This document shows, in pieces, positions 36,548 to 47,700 of a stretch of 64,000 nucleotides of DNA; the stretch's first letter is position 1; each line of letters begins with the position of its first letter. The position numbers and the translations under genes were made by a program. The notes beneath the pieces were generated by a model. That model was not told the origin of the DNA, ran no database searches, and worked only from the letters and a program-made list of their open reading frames with translations. Location: contig NC_088797.1 in the NCBI RefSeq assembly GCF_011386835.1, positions 100,016,264-100,080,263 on the forward strand, in the 5' to 3' direction. This DNA comes from Chrysemys picta bellii. Lineage: Eukaryota > Chordata > Testudines > Emydidae.

Positions 36548-36702
36548 TAGAATAGCCAATAGCCTGTGAATTGGGGCCCTCACCTAGGATATGGGAGAGA
36601 CAGGTTCAAGTTCCTGCTCTGAATCAGGCAGAGTAGGAACTTGAGTCTCGGTCTCTCACATCGCTGTGTGCACCATCCACCAGGCTATAGGTTATTTGGG
36701 GA
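36548..36702. repeat. Foldback repeat with tRNA-like B-box sequence
   Basis: The left arm (36548-36620: 'agaatagccaatagcctgtg' to 'caggttcaagttcctgctct') pairs imperfectly with the right arm (36625-36702: 'ggcagagtaggaacttgagt' to 'caggctataggttatttggg'). The left arm includes aggttcaagttcc, close to a Pol III B box, and the right arm carries its inverse. The structure looks like an inverted duplication of a SINE-like unit. A stray piece similar to its end ('attggctattctggggtg') lies at 36869-36886. Confidence 0.65.
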
Positions 36703-39700
36703 GCGGCTCTCTCAATCTCTCCTCTTGCAGCTGTTTCACTTTGTATAGATGATTAAATAGTCATTGGGCCACAGAAAGAGAGCAAGATTGACTCACTCCA
36801 TAGGCTGGTGGCACTCAGCTGGGCTGTGGGAAATCAAGGATCAGGACATACTGTACTCTGAATCAGCTATTGGCTATTCTGGGGTGTCAGTGTCTCTCTG
36901 ACCAAAAATTCTATCCTGGACTTGAGAAGGCTTTGACTAATTGGCATTTTCCAGTAAAAAATAATTTAATCAAAACATTTCCATCCGCCAGCTCTAGTTC
37001 TGAATACAAATGGGCTGTAACTGGACACCCGAATGCTGCATTTGGGTACTCCCACCAACTCCTCAGTAGATAGATGCCTGGGTTATACACTTATAATATG
37101 TGCCAATTTGAACATCCAAATGTGGATTTCGGCAACTGATTCAGTTGCATTAAGTCACACTTGAAAATAAGTCTCCATATATATATATATATATCCTCAT
37201 ATTGATTGTAAATTCACACTTTGATTTATTAGCGAGATAATGAATGTCTGTTCTACGACTCCTTTCTTCTTAGTACTACCTTTCTGAATTCTGCTGAATA
37301 TTCCAGATACATCTAACAGAACACCTCTGCTATACCAGTGACTGGACCATATTATGTACTCCTTGACATCCCAGTGAATGTCAATTGACAGCAACAAAGC
37401 AGGTAATATAGAAAACTAGCAGAAAAAGGACTAATATCCCAAATGCCTGACATACACAGGAAAATTCATTGTTATGATGAAATGTAAAGATGACCTAGCA
37501 GTTACCCAGGAATGGTACCTTGTTAATGTCAGAGTTGTGTATCTAATGTATGTGATTAAGCAACTGTAGGGAGCTTGATACACCAGAGAAAAGGAATTGT
37601 GGCTCAAAACCTTTCAAAGTGTATGTGTGTGGGGAGTCATGTTTATTGCACTAAATGCTACCCTCATGAAACTCATGGTCAGCTCCCATAAAAATCAGTC
37701 GGAGTTATGCATAACTACATAGGCAGAATTTTGCCATATGAATGTATACGGCAGGTAGCAGTGCTACCATTATGTATGATTTTGCACATTTGGTGTCCCT
37801 TGTTATTTATTCATCTGAAGTACAGTAGCTCCCCAAATATACTAGGTGCTTTCCAAATACATAGTAAGAAACAGCCCCTGTCCTGAAGAGATTACAATCA
37901 AAATAAACAAGACCACAATAAGCAGACAGACATATGAGCAAAATATCTCAGGTGATGTTAGCTATATATATCAAGATAGAGCCTTTCTCCTTTATATCCC
38001 AGCACCTGTGAAAATCAGACCATTTTTGTTTCTCTGCCTTAGACACCTGAGCTTGTATTGCGGCCTCTGGTCTTAGTACCAGCAGAGGCTTACCCGTCTC
38101 TGCTCTAGCCCTCATATCTTATCATCAAAACTTCTTCCATAAATTTCATGTATTTAGAGTATCTATTACAGCAAGTTACCCTGGAGACTGGAGATGGTCA
38201 CTTGTCACTGTAGGATAAATGCTATGTGTGAGAGAGGGATCATACAAGTTTTGCTGCTAATTCTACATGCAATGCACTGAAATCCATTTCCCTATCCCAG
38301 AAGATTACAACTGCTTCTACTTAAGATGCATTCATGCCAAATCAAGTTTTGTTTTTATGAATTTGTTATTAATACAGAATTATGCAAATTATAATTATAC
38401 ATAAGATGGCTTTTCAGTTTATTCTTTCATGAATGCATGGGGAATTTCCATGTCTAACTCCCATTACTATTAGCACATCAGTGGACGAGCAGATTCCATT
38501 ATAGGATTTTGCACTTCAAATAAAGTCACTTTGACCTGAAGACAGCTTTCATAAAGTACATTTACTGTGAATTGTCTCTAAATTAATTTAAAGTTATATT
38601 ACCCAAAGGGGTAACCTTGTGCTTCTAGCAAAAATAACCTCCTCCCCCAATTTACTATGTTAATATAACCAATTTGCCAAATACAAATGGCTATTCAAAA
38701 AGATAAGATGAATTTAAGCTATAGATTTGGAAATCCAAATACAGAGCTTTATTTTATACTTTCTGCTGAAATAACAGAAGGGAAACAAACCTGGAAGTGA
38801 ATCCCAAATAAAGCTCAGTCCCATAGCTTATGCTCAAGTGCAACTCTCTTGGAGTCCATTGCATGAGTAAAGACTGGAGGGTCAGGTCCATAAATTCAGT
38901 ATGTTAAAGGAAAAATTGTTCCCTTTGACATTGTCATAATATATAGACATCCCAGAATATGAATTAGAGGTCTTCTTTTTCTTGTTCTTAATGCAAGTGC
39001 TCTTACCTTGGTTTATCATTTCCACATTCTTTTATATGAATGGCAGGAGAGGTCATGCTGAACTCAGAAACCCATAGATCAGAGGTAGGTGCTCCCTCTT
39101 CCTTCAAAAGTGTACTAGGAGGAGAATCTGGAGTTGCCCTTCTGTAGTACCTGTTGACACAAAAGCCTGTGAGGCCTTAGAAATCCGGCACCAAGGCCAA
39201 GATCCTCAAAGGTACTTAGGGGCCCAACTGATTGTCTTTTTCATTGGCTTGTTTTTTTAAAACACTCAACTGTTATATATGGGACTATATCAAATATGTT
39301 CTAAATAATGACTTACACCTGCTTCTATTGAACTGATGGTTCCAGTCCCATGGACTTAATAGGGGTGTGGAAATCCAGTGCCATATTAAGAACATGGAAT
39401 TTTCCTCCATAACATGTAGTGATGTCTTCCCTCACAAGTAGAAAACTGATGGGTGGATATGAACCCATCGGTGTAAATATTCTGCACAAGTACATATATG
39501 TGTGCATTATAATATAAAATACTTGTCAGATCACTGCACTTTCCGTGATATACAGTATACACACACGTGAGCTGCTCAGTGAATTCTAGTTAGTTGACGA
39601 GAGACACTATTTCTGAACTTTTGTGTAACCATATAAAAATGGGTCATATACCCAATAATTTCCATAATATTACTGCTGCTGTGAATTACTATTTAGAATG

Positions 39701-40292
39701 ATTTATAGGATTTATCATCAACTATTCTGTTAGCCGGGTCACAATTTTAGCTGTGTAAGACTATCAGTTTGCAACTGGAAAATTACTGCATGTGAAAACT
39801 AAGATTGGTTAGAATTTTTGAGTTATGCTAAATAAAGGTGAAATATTCAATGGAGATTGATTGAAAGGGAAGTTGTCCCTTTAAACTAAGCACATCAGGT
39901 TAAGCCCTGGCGTAATGGTTATCTGCGAGGGTGTAAACGGCAGTATAAATGGCCATGTTCCATTAGAGACTGGCCCACACCTAAACACCACATCTAAACA
40001 TCTCTACACTTGGGAAGAGTACAGATCTAGCTCCAAGCTCTTTGGCTTTGGGAGTTCGACGTATTTTTAGGGGTCAGTGTTACTAATTATTTGCGATCTT
40101 GCAAAGTCTTACATGTGGTTTTGGATTGTGTTAATAGTTCAATCCCTCAAACCACTTATTTGCTGTTAAGCAAAAATTTAATCTCCAGTGATAAAAGTGT
40201 TGTTACGTAATATTCTTGGAGATGTATGCATTATTGACAAAGCCAGAGGGGACATAATGATGGAAACATAACAGAAAAATAACTTTACTGAT
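36703..40292. other. Intergenic; nothing recognised
   Basis: A TA microsatellite at 37176 and a palindromic-repeat piece ('gatcctcaaaggtacttagg') near 39200. No gene. Confidence 0.55.
37176..37194 (+). repeat. (TA)n microsatellite
   Basis: About nine AT units. Confidence 0.9.
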
Positions 40293-40298
40293 TTTATT
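40293..40298 (-). promoter_or_regulatory. GABRP: Candidate polyadenylation signal for GABRP
   Basis: This is the first canonical AATAAA on the minus strand that I see downstream of the GABRP stop, about 1.1 kb past it. Using it would place the whole hAT-type element at 40559-41287 inside the 3' UTR. A weaker TATAAA variant lies near 41385, just 15-20 bp past the stop. The site is inferred from the hexamer alone. Confidence 0.35.
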
Positions 40299-40558
40299 TT
40301 TAAATATATTTGATGCAGTGCAGAAATTAGTGTTATATAACTCTCTCATTTTACAAAATTTAACGTTTAAAAACAGAACGTGTTGGCTTTTGATAAATAG
40401 TACACAGAGGAATAGGCATGCTAAAATTAGGTCAGTTTTGGACTATAGTAACTTACAGTAACAGATCTTATACTACAGTAATTTAACAGATAAACAGTAA
40501 TTTAACCTGAAACTCAATAGAAGTACTATTTGATAAAATGGCAAGCTTTTACCATAAT

Positions 40559-41287
40559 TAGGGCCCTACCAAATGCATGATCCATTTTGGTCAATCTCAC
40601 AGTCATAGGATTTTAAAAATAGTCAATGTCAGGGTTTCAGATGTTTACATCTGAAATTTCACAGTGTTGCAACCATGGGGGTCCTGACCCAAGAGGCGGT
40701 CATGAGGGAGTCACAAGGCTATTGTAGGGTGGTCATGGGATTTTGCCACCCTTACTGCTTACCCATCAGAGCTGGGTAGCCAGAGAGCTGCAGCTGCTGG
40801 CCAGGTGCCCAGCTCTAAAGTCAATGCGGCCGCCAACAGCAGCGCAGAAGTGAGGGTTGCAGGATATGGAGGGTGGGTTACTATACGTCTGGGTTTTCCT
40901 AGCAGCTTCTCTGCCCAGGTTTGGGGCTGATAGCTGGGACCCCAGCCTCTCTGCCCGGGTCGGGGGCTGAGAACCATTCTCTCTTCTACACTGCCTTCAG
41001 AGCTAGGCTCACAGCCAGCAGCTGTGGCGCTTCCTGCAACTGGGGGACATTCCCAGAGATGGATCTGACCTGCCTTCAGGAGCAGCCCCTGCAGGGGAAA
41101 AAAAGAAGTCTAGTCCCTCCCCAGCCTAGGCCAGGACTAGCAGCTGGAGCCCGGCGCGTGGTAGGAGCCCCCAAGCTGGGGTGCCTCCAGCTCTGCTCCT
41201 CTCCTACAATAGCCAGATTTCATGGAGGAGATCAGATTTCATGGTCTGTGATGCATTTTTCATGGCCATGAATTTGGTAGGGCCCTA
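40559..41287. mobile_element. Non-autonomous hAT-type DNA transposon in GABRP 3' region
   Basis: The element has perfect 16-bp terminal inverted repeats: TAGGGCCCTACCAAAT at 40559-40574 and its complement at 41272-41287. It is flanked by 8-bp direct repeats accataat (40551-40558) and accatact (41288-41295), one mismatch apart, as expected for hAT target duplication. The 729-bp interior is moderately GC-rich and shows no transposase frame, so it depended on a related autonomous element. The subterminal segments near each end also pair with each other (catggccatgaa-type sequences). It lies 114 bp beyond the GABRP stop codon. Confidence 0.85.
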
Positions 41288-41401
41288 ACCATACTGCTTT
41301 GTAAAATAAAAATGTTACTTTGACAAAACCAATGCAACTTTCCCAACTGTACTCATTATGTCTTACCTTCATTTACATGACAGTTTTATAGTTTAAAATA
41401 C

Positions 41402-41713
41402 TTAGAAATACAAATAATACACCCAGTAAAATACATTTATTATGATAAATGATAGTGGGAAAGAGAGTCTGGCATAGTTGTCTATGTGGTATGGGTTTTT
41501 AACATAGAAACAGTCAGAGATACAGAAGAGTCTTTTCATCACTGTCATTGGTGAACTACACCCACTGTGTTTACTTTTCTCCTCTTTTCTGTTAGTGCTG
41601 GTATTGATGTTTTGCTTTGAATCAACCTTGTTAATCTTGTCAGAGACATTACAACTGTTTGCAATTGTTGCCAGTACTCCATTAATCTCTTCTTCAACCT
41701 CTTCATCCTCATC
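41402..41713 (-). CDS. GABRP: GABRP last coding exon: intracellular loop, TM4 and stop
   Basis: The acceptor TTTCCTGTCAG ends at 41714, after a pyrimidine-rich tract. The exon encodes an acidic start (DEDEEVEEE), a Ser/Asn/Lys-rich cytoplasmic loop that is diverged and shorter than in several other subunits, then [12 protein letters not shown] and TM4 with [11 protein letters not shown], followed by TAA at 41404-41402. The loop between TM3 and TM4 is the least conserved part of this family and carries trafficking and phosphorylation sites. The KEEKSK and SSP stretches are candidates but not proven sites. TM4 and the aromatic C-terminus match subunit pi. A second frame in the same region is a shadow. 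Confidence 0.93.
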   Translation of the reverse strand, partial: DEDEEVEEEINGVLATIANSCNVSDKINKVDSKQNINTSTNRKEEKSKHSGCSSPMTVMKRLFCISDCFYVKNPYHIDNYARLSFPLSFIIINVFYWVYYLYF

Positions 41714-44700
41714 CTGACAGGAAATAAAACAGCAGGATAGAGGCACTTAAGCATGTGTTTCATCACATATATTTACATTTGCACTGAACTGAATGATTAG
41801 GTTTCCCTATGACTCCCTTTTTGTAGTGCACACCTGATTTTAGTGGGTGTACACATACATGGAAGCAACTACTGCCAGTTTTCAAAGTCTCCAAATATAG
41901 GGACAACACAATGACTTACATGGCAGCTTTTGGCAAAAGTTCAAATCCGAGTGTAAAGGAAAACTAGATTTGTACAGAAATGTTCCATCAAACATTGACA
42001 TGAGCATGAAATCTGTTGAATGTATCAAAGGGGGTAAACAATCTTTTTGTTGGAAAGATCAAGTTAATTGTCAGCAGCTAGGAATTGTTTAGGAGTATAT
42101 CATTATTTTAGCAGAAGATCAGTGGAGCTGCAGCTACCCCTAGGTCTAGTTAGCTAGTTCAAGCACCTCAGAATTTGAGAGAATCTTACTCTTTGCACAG
42201 TAGGCTGACTATTCTTCAATTATTTAAAAAATATTAATAATAAAAAACTATTATTTAAAAAATAATAAAGCACTGACAGGGATAAGGAAGAGGAATGAAC
42301 CTCACATCTAAATGAATACTTCAATATTTCATAATCCCTTATTTCTGTTCCTGATCCAGCAAAGCAGTTGAAACACATGCTTAAAGTTCAGTGGGTTAAA
42401 GTTAAGCACATGCTTAAGAGCTTTGCTGAAACAGGGCAGCACTTTGTTGAGCCCTACACAAATATTTCAAGGTGTTTTCCTTTGCTTTGATTGGAGAAAG
42501 CATTGAGCCAGAAAGTTCATGGCTGAAGTCCTGACCCATTGAAATCTATGGGAGTTCTGCTGTTGACTTCAATGGGGACAGGATTCAACCTCAGATTTAG
42601 AAGTAAAATGCAATGAGTCAGTGAAACAGAATAGAAGGAATTGGAAAAATTATCATCACCATCATTTTTGTTTTTCAATTTGCCAGAAAAATCTAGTCTC
42701 TTCCATCTGACAGAGATAAACCACGCACAACACAGTGGGTCTTCCCAGAATATGCACCTGATGGCAAATATTCCTTTTATCTGCAGCATAGCTTCTTGCA
42801 GCAATATCAGTCATTTGAAACCAAAAACTGAGATTATAAATATGTTTATAAACCACAGATAAGATTAAGCCATAAAATTCCAGTCTGGATTTTAAACACT
42901 GCCTGAGGAAATGCTAGATATGGAGTTTTACTTTGAACCTATTTCTTAGCTATTCTACTTTAAAAACTGTACTCAGTACATCGTTCTCATGATGCCAGAG
43001 AAAATCCTTCCCAGCAGTGTCTCCGACCCTTTAAACAAAGCACCAAGGCTGAGTCATAATGATTGTAACTGGCACTTCAAAAGTTAATAAAATCAAGAAA
43101 TCTGTCAGAAGAAACCTGATTATTCCCAGGTTCTCATTTATTAGAAAGAGAAAAGGAGCAGAACAACATCTGTGTTTTTAAAATGGTGGGAGTTAGTGCA
43201 TTGCTCAGTTTAAAGTTTGATTTCTCACCCAGATAAAGTCAAATAAAACTTGTGCAGAATTACAGTTTTATTGCACAGCAGGAAAGGACACTGCCTATGT
43301 ACCATTTTTCTTTTCACACAGCTGCACGTGAATGATTCACAGGTGGCTTATGCTTTATTAGGCTATTCTTAACTTATTTCTTTTCCCTAGGAAGCCCTTA
43401 AAACTTGAGTGGAAAATGCTGTCTATGGCGTGGTGCATGTCTCACTCTTGTTGCTGTGTTCCAAGCCACTCTTTTTTCACAGAACATAAAAAGATGCATT
43501 TACAGCACCAGCTTGATTATCATATTGCACCTGTGAAAAGAAGAAAGAGAATCTACAACAGAACTACAAATAGCTATCTGCCTTACAAATCAAGGATGTT
43601 GGGGGACTTCTGAAAAAGAGGGGCTTTGGAGTACTGTGTGAGAAGAATAATTATGCTGCTTTACATTATGAAAAGCTTGCATTTCAAGAGAGAGTTCAAC
43701 TGCAGCTGTATTTTTTAAATGTGATACCATTTACTCTTCTCTCACTCCCAGCTCTTAATGAGAGAATAGCAGATGGCACTATGAAGGGATTTGTTTGAAT
43801 ACAGCAGCATCCATGAAAAGGTATTGTATGAGAGCTGAAAAGTACTGTATATGTTATCTGCTGTTGCTGTTTATATTAACTGAAGTGTCTGACATCCAAC
43901 AACGGACAGGAGGAAAGATGTCACTTCTGCTGAATATTATAGATTTTCAAGATTAAGTGTTTTATCCAAGAGTGTCATGGTATCTGGTGCACCTGGAGAT
44001 TCCTTTGCCAAGCCAATTTAATATGTTTGTAAAGGCAATGTGATGCTGTGCATTGTAGCTGCAGCAGGAGTGACCAGCAGATATAAGACTGAGTGTTTCC
44101 ACTATTACCCCATTTTCAATTTGTGGCACTTTCCCCTTTCAGGATGAAAGTTTCCAGGCTTGTTCTCTATCCAAAGGTCAATTTAAAAAAATAAGGCTAG
44201 ATGAGGATCCCTTTCTTTTATACAAGGGGAAGAGTCAAAAGGGTTTCTTTAGTCATAAAGGTAGGTTCTGTCCTTCATACAGAAGAAAGCAAGGTGTAAG
44301 GCCTTTGAAAGGTAACCTGTTGGTTTATTCAGACTGTTACGCAGTGGGCTAATTGTATTGAAATGAATGGGACATCGTGCTTGAATTCCCATACAGCAGG
44401 TGACTCATCAGTTTTTGTCATCGACTTTGATGTTGTCTGTGCTGATCATGGCTCACATGGAGGCAGGTGTCTGTATATGGCTAGCTATTTCACAGTTCAT
44501 ATTATAAACCATAAATCCCCAGCGCATCCACAGGACAAAAATGTGCCAATTTAACCAATGCTGGATCTTATTTAAATACTAAAATAGAGTGCAACACAAA
44601 TCATTCTTACTCATTGTTTAAGGCTACAATTACAAAATGGGTTCAACTTTGTCTTCTGAATTTTGATTCTGCAATTTTGTATGCACAATTTCTATACTCC

Positions 44701-47700
44701 AAATCAGATTTGTGCACAAAGCCCTGTTTCCCTGAAAACAATGGGAACAAACAGCAGCAGGCAGTTTCCTTGCTCACAATTTCTAAGTCTGGTCCTCCAG
44801 TCATTTCTGTGACCAAGGAGCTCTATCTCTGCTCCATGCTCACTACTGCTTCTCTCGCTTTCAGATGGCTCTCTCTTGGCTTTATGCCTCTCTCTCACCC
44901 ACACCCAGCTTGCCAAACAAATCCTTAGCCTCTGCATTTGCAACCATTCCCAGAGAATACCCTCAGACTACATGGCTTAGCCTTGCTCAGGCCTTGTCTC
45001 GACTACAAAATTAAGTCGACCTAAGTTAGGTCAACAGAATGCCACCACAGTAATTACTGTGATTTTTCATGTCCATACTAGCTTTTTCTCTTGGTGGTGC
45101 ATGTCCTCACCAGGAGCACTTCCACTGATGTAACCAACAGTGTGGGGCATTGAGTTGTGAATGTTGTGATTGCAACTGCTGCTAAGAATGGGGTTATATG
45201 GGAAACAGACACTTCGAACTAGAGACAATAGAAACGGCAGGATTTCATGTAGCATATGCCCTGGGCAGGTTCAAGGGATGGAGTAGTTTAATACCTGGGC
45301 AAGCAAGGTGGAAGACAAGAAGTTAAAAAAAATAATTTCCTAAGCTGTAAGAGGAAATGCTAGTAAGTGGTTGTGACCCAAATATGCTGCCCTCAGTTAC
45401 ATCTAAACAGCACTGAGCGTTATGGTCATGGCAAGAGTCAGATTGCGAGTGGCCTTTGCACAGACAGCTCAGAGGATTGCCCAACTCTTGTGTAGTTATG
45501 TAAGGGCCTCCTGTAGTAGCAGTCCCTGCATTTAAAATGGGGTAAGGCGGAGTCAGAGCTATGGCCCTGCCTCACTCACTCCATGCCACTCTGCAGAGCA
45601 AGGAGTATTCATCCAGGGAAGTAATTTTCTCCATCTTCATGGATATGGCAGATTGCTTACCCCCCTTGTGTGCATGGAACAGCCCAAACTCTGCCTTTCC
45701 TCCTCCTGGGGTAGACAATTCCATGCCTTCTCCTACATACTGCTGCGACATAAATGCCACAATAATAGTGCCAAAAACTTCAGTGATTCATGAACTATTC
45801 TTTGTTACTGTCATTGGGTTGTGTGGATATAACTGAGAGACATAAAGTGTCTTCTAGTAAAGAGGGCCTGAGCTGCAAAATTCAGAGGTAGATTTCTAAT
45901 ACCCCAAAGTTCAAGGGTGCTTAATTCCCTAGTTTTTGTCAGACCCATAGTGCCTTTTAGTGTCCTTATTGTAGGAAATATTTACATTAAATGTATGTAC
46001 AATTCCCATTAATGCTAATCCAGGTAATGTACTCTCCTGACAAGGAGTTCCCTAGGTATTTGTTCTACTCAAATATTTAAACATTTAAATACCTTTGTGT
46101 GTACCCTCAAATTGGAACGATGAAGAGTGCAGAAATGAGCCACAGCATACTCCAGCAAAGCCCCAAAGATGAAACTAAAACAAATACCAAGGTATACATC
46201 AATTGCCTTTATGAAGCAATTAGCATTAGGAAGTGAAGTCCTGGCTCCCATCATGAGAGTGGTCATGGTAAGCACTGTTGTGACACCTGCGGAACACAAG
46301 GAATGAGGTAAAAAGTGGTGTTAGTTATGGCATTCTATGCAGCATTTGGAATAGCTGCAAACTAGTGTGTTCTGAGCTTTATGGTCACTGTAGACTGTTC
46401 AGTGTGTGCAACCACATTTACTGCTGGATGTTCTGGAAATAAGACTTTTAAATATATTTAAGATTTTGAATCCACATGTTTAAAAAAAATAGAAACAAGG
46501 TTAACAATCCAGAGAGTCTGTAAACTAAAATGAGAGGAACTTAAATGACTCATGCTGTACACTTGTGATTATTATGGTATTATGCCAATGGTCTGGATAT
46601 TCCCTGACTACAAAGATGGTTCACAATGATTTTTTATAACCACAAGGTAATTATCTTGTATCTCGGCTGTGTAGCAGTCACATGAAAGTAGGTACAGTGA
46701 CCATTTCTATGAAGTTACACATACTGTGCCAACACCACTCCATTCAACTATCTTCACTCTGTATGGACACCTTTCCTTCTTACAAATCCAGACGCATCTT
46801 ATAATTGTTTCTCCGCTGCTCTGAACATTTCAGTCTTGTGGCAGCTGTTTCTTCTTCTTCCCAACTCCACATATCTCTCTCTTATTTAAAATGAGTTATT
46901 TTAATCTCTTACAGTACTTTCTCTTCCGTTATTCATGTGTTAATTAGTATGTATTGTTCATCCTCACAAACACCTCATAATTCTTTCTTGTTTGCAACAC
47001 ATTGTACTTGAATGTTTTGAAGCGAGTTCAGGAATGAATGAATATTCTTTGTGCTTTTCTGCCATCTAGACTCCCTATGGTTTCCCAGGACATTTTCCTT
47101 GTTAAATAATACACAGAAATAAAAATCCGAGGGGAATCTACATGATGTATTGCACGTATGGCAAACCGAAGAAGTAATTGCCTAAAATACAGAAGTCTTT
47201 GCAACTTCTGGAAACGAATGCTATGTACTGTGCAACAAAGAACACCTTTTAATGTTTCAACCTCCGTTTTGTTTTGTCAGTTACTCACCTATACAGATTC
47301 TGGCTGGAACTGATGATTGGCTTATCCAGAATGATACCCAGGAGAGTACAACTAGCAAGATGGATGGTACGTATGTCTCTAGTATGAAATACAAGATGTT
47401 CCTCTTGAGCTCAAAATGGAATACTAACTTTGGATAGCGTCCTGTGAAAAGAGGAGCAAACAACCTTTTGAAACAAACAATTACTCGGTATAAGGTAATG
47501 TTAGATGGTGCCGCTTATCACAATTTCTTGTAAATGTCAATTTTAAACACTAAATTTTTTTTTCTAAGTTTGTCTTGCACACTTCCCAACAAATCTGTTA
47601 AATCTCCATTTCTGATACTGAGTAAAAGCTCCTAATTAGGTCCAAATTGGTAAACAAATATTGTAATTCTTGTCAATTTTGTTTTGCTAAAATTGCAATA

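Noticed and set aside
1..40292. Search for a neighbouring gene downstream of GABRP (RANBP17 follows it in mammals)
   Set aside because: I could not recognise any RANBP17-like exon on the minus strand; short exons may be missed by eye, so absence is not proven.
41545..41766. 73-codon minus-strand frame overlapping the last GABRP exon
   Set aside because: Wrong frame relative to TM4 and the stop; the splice acceptor at 41714 defines the other frame.
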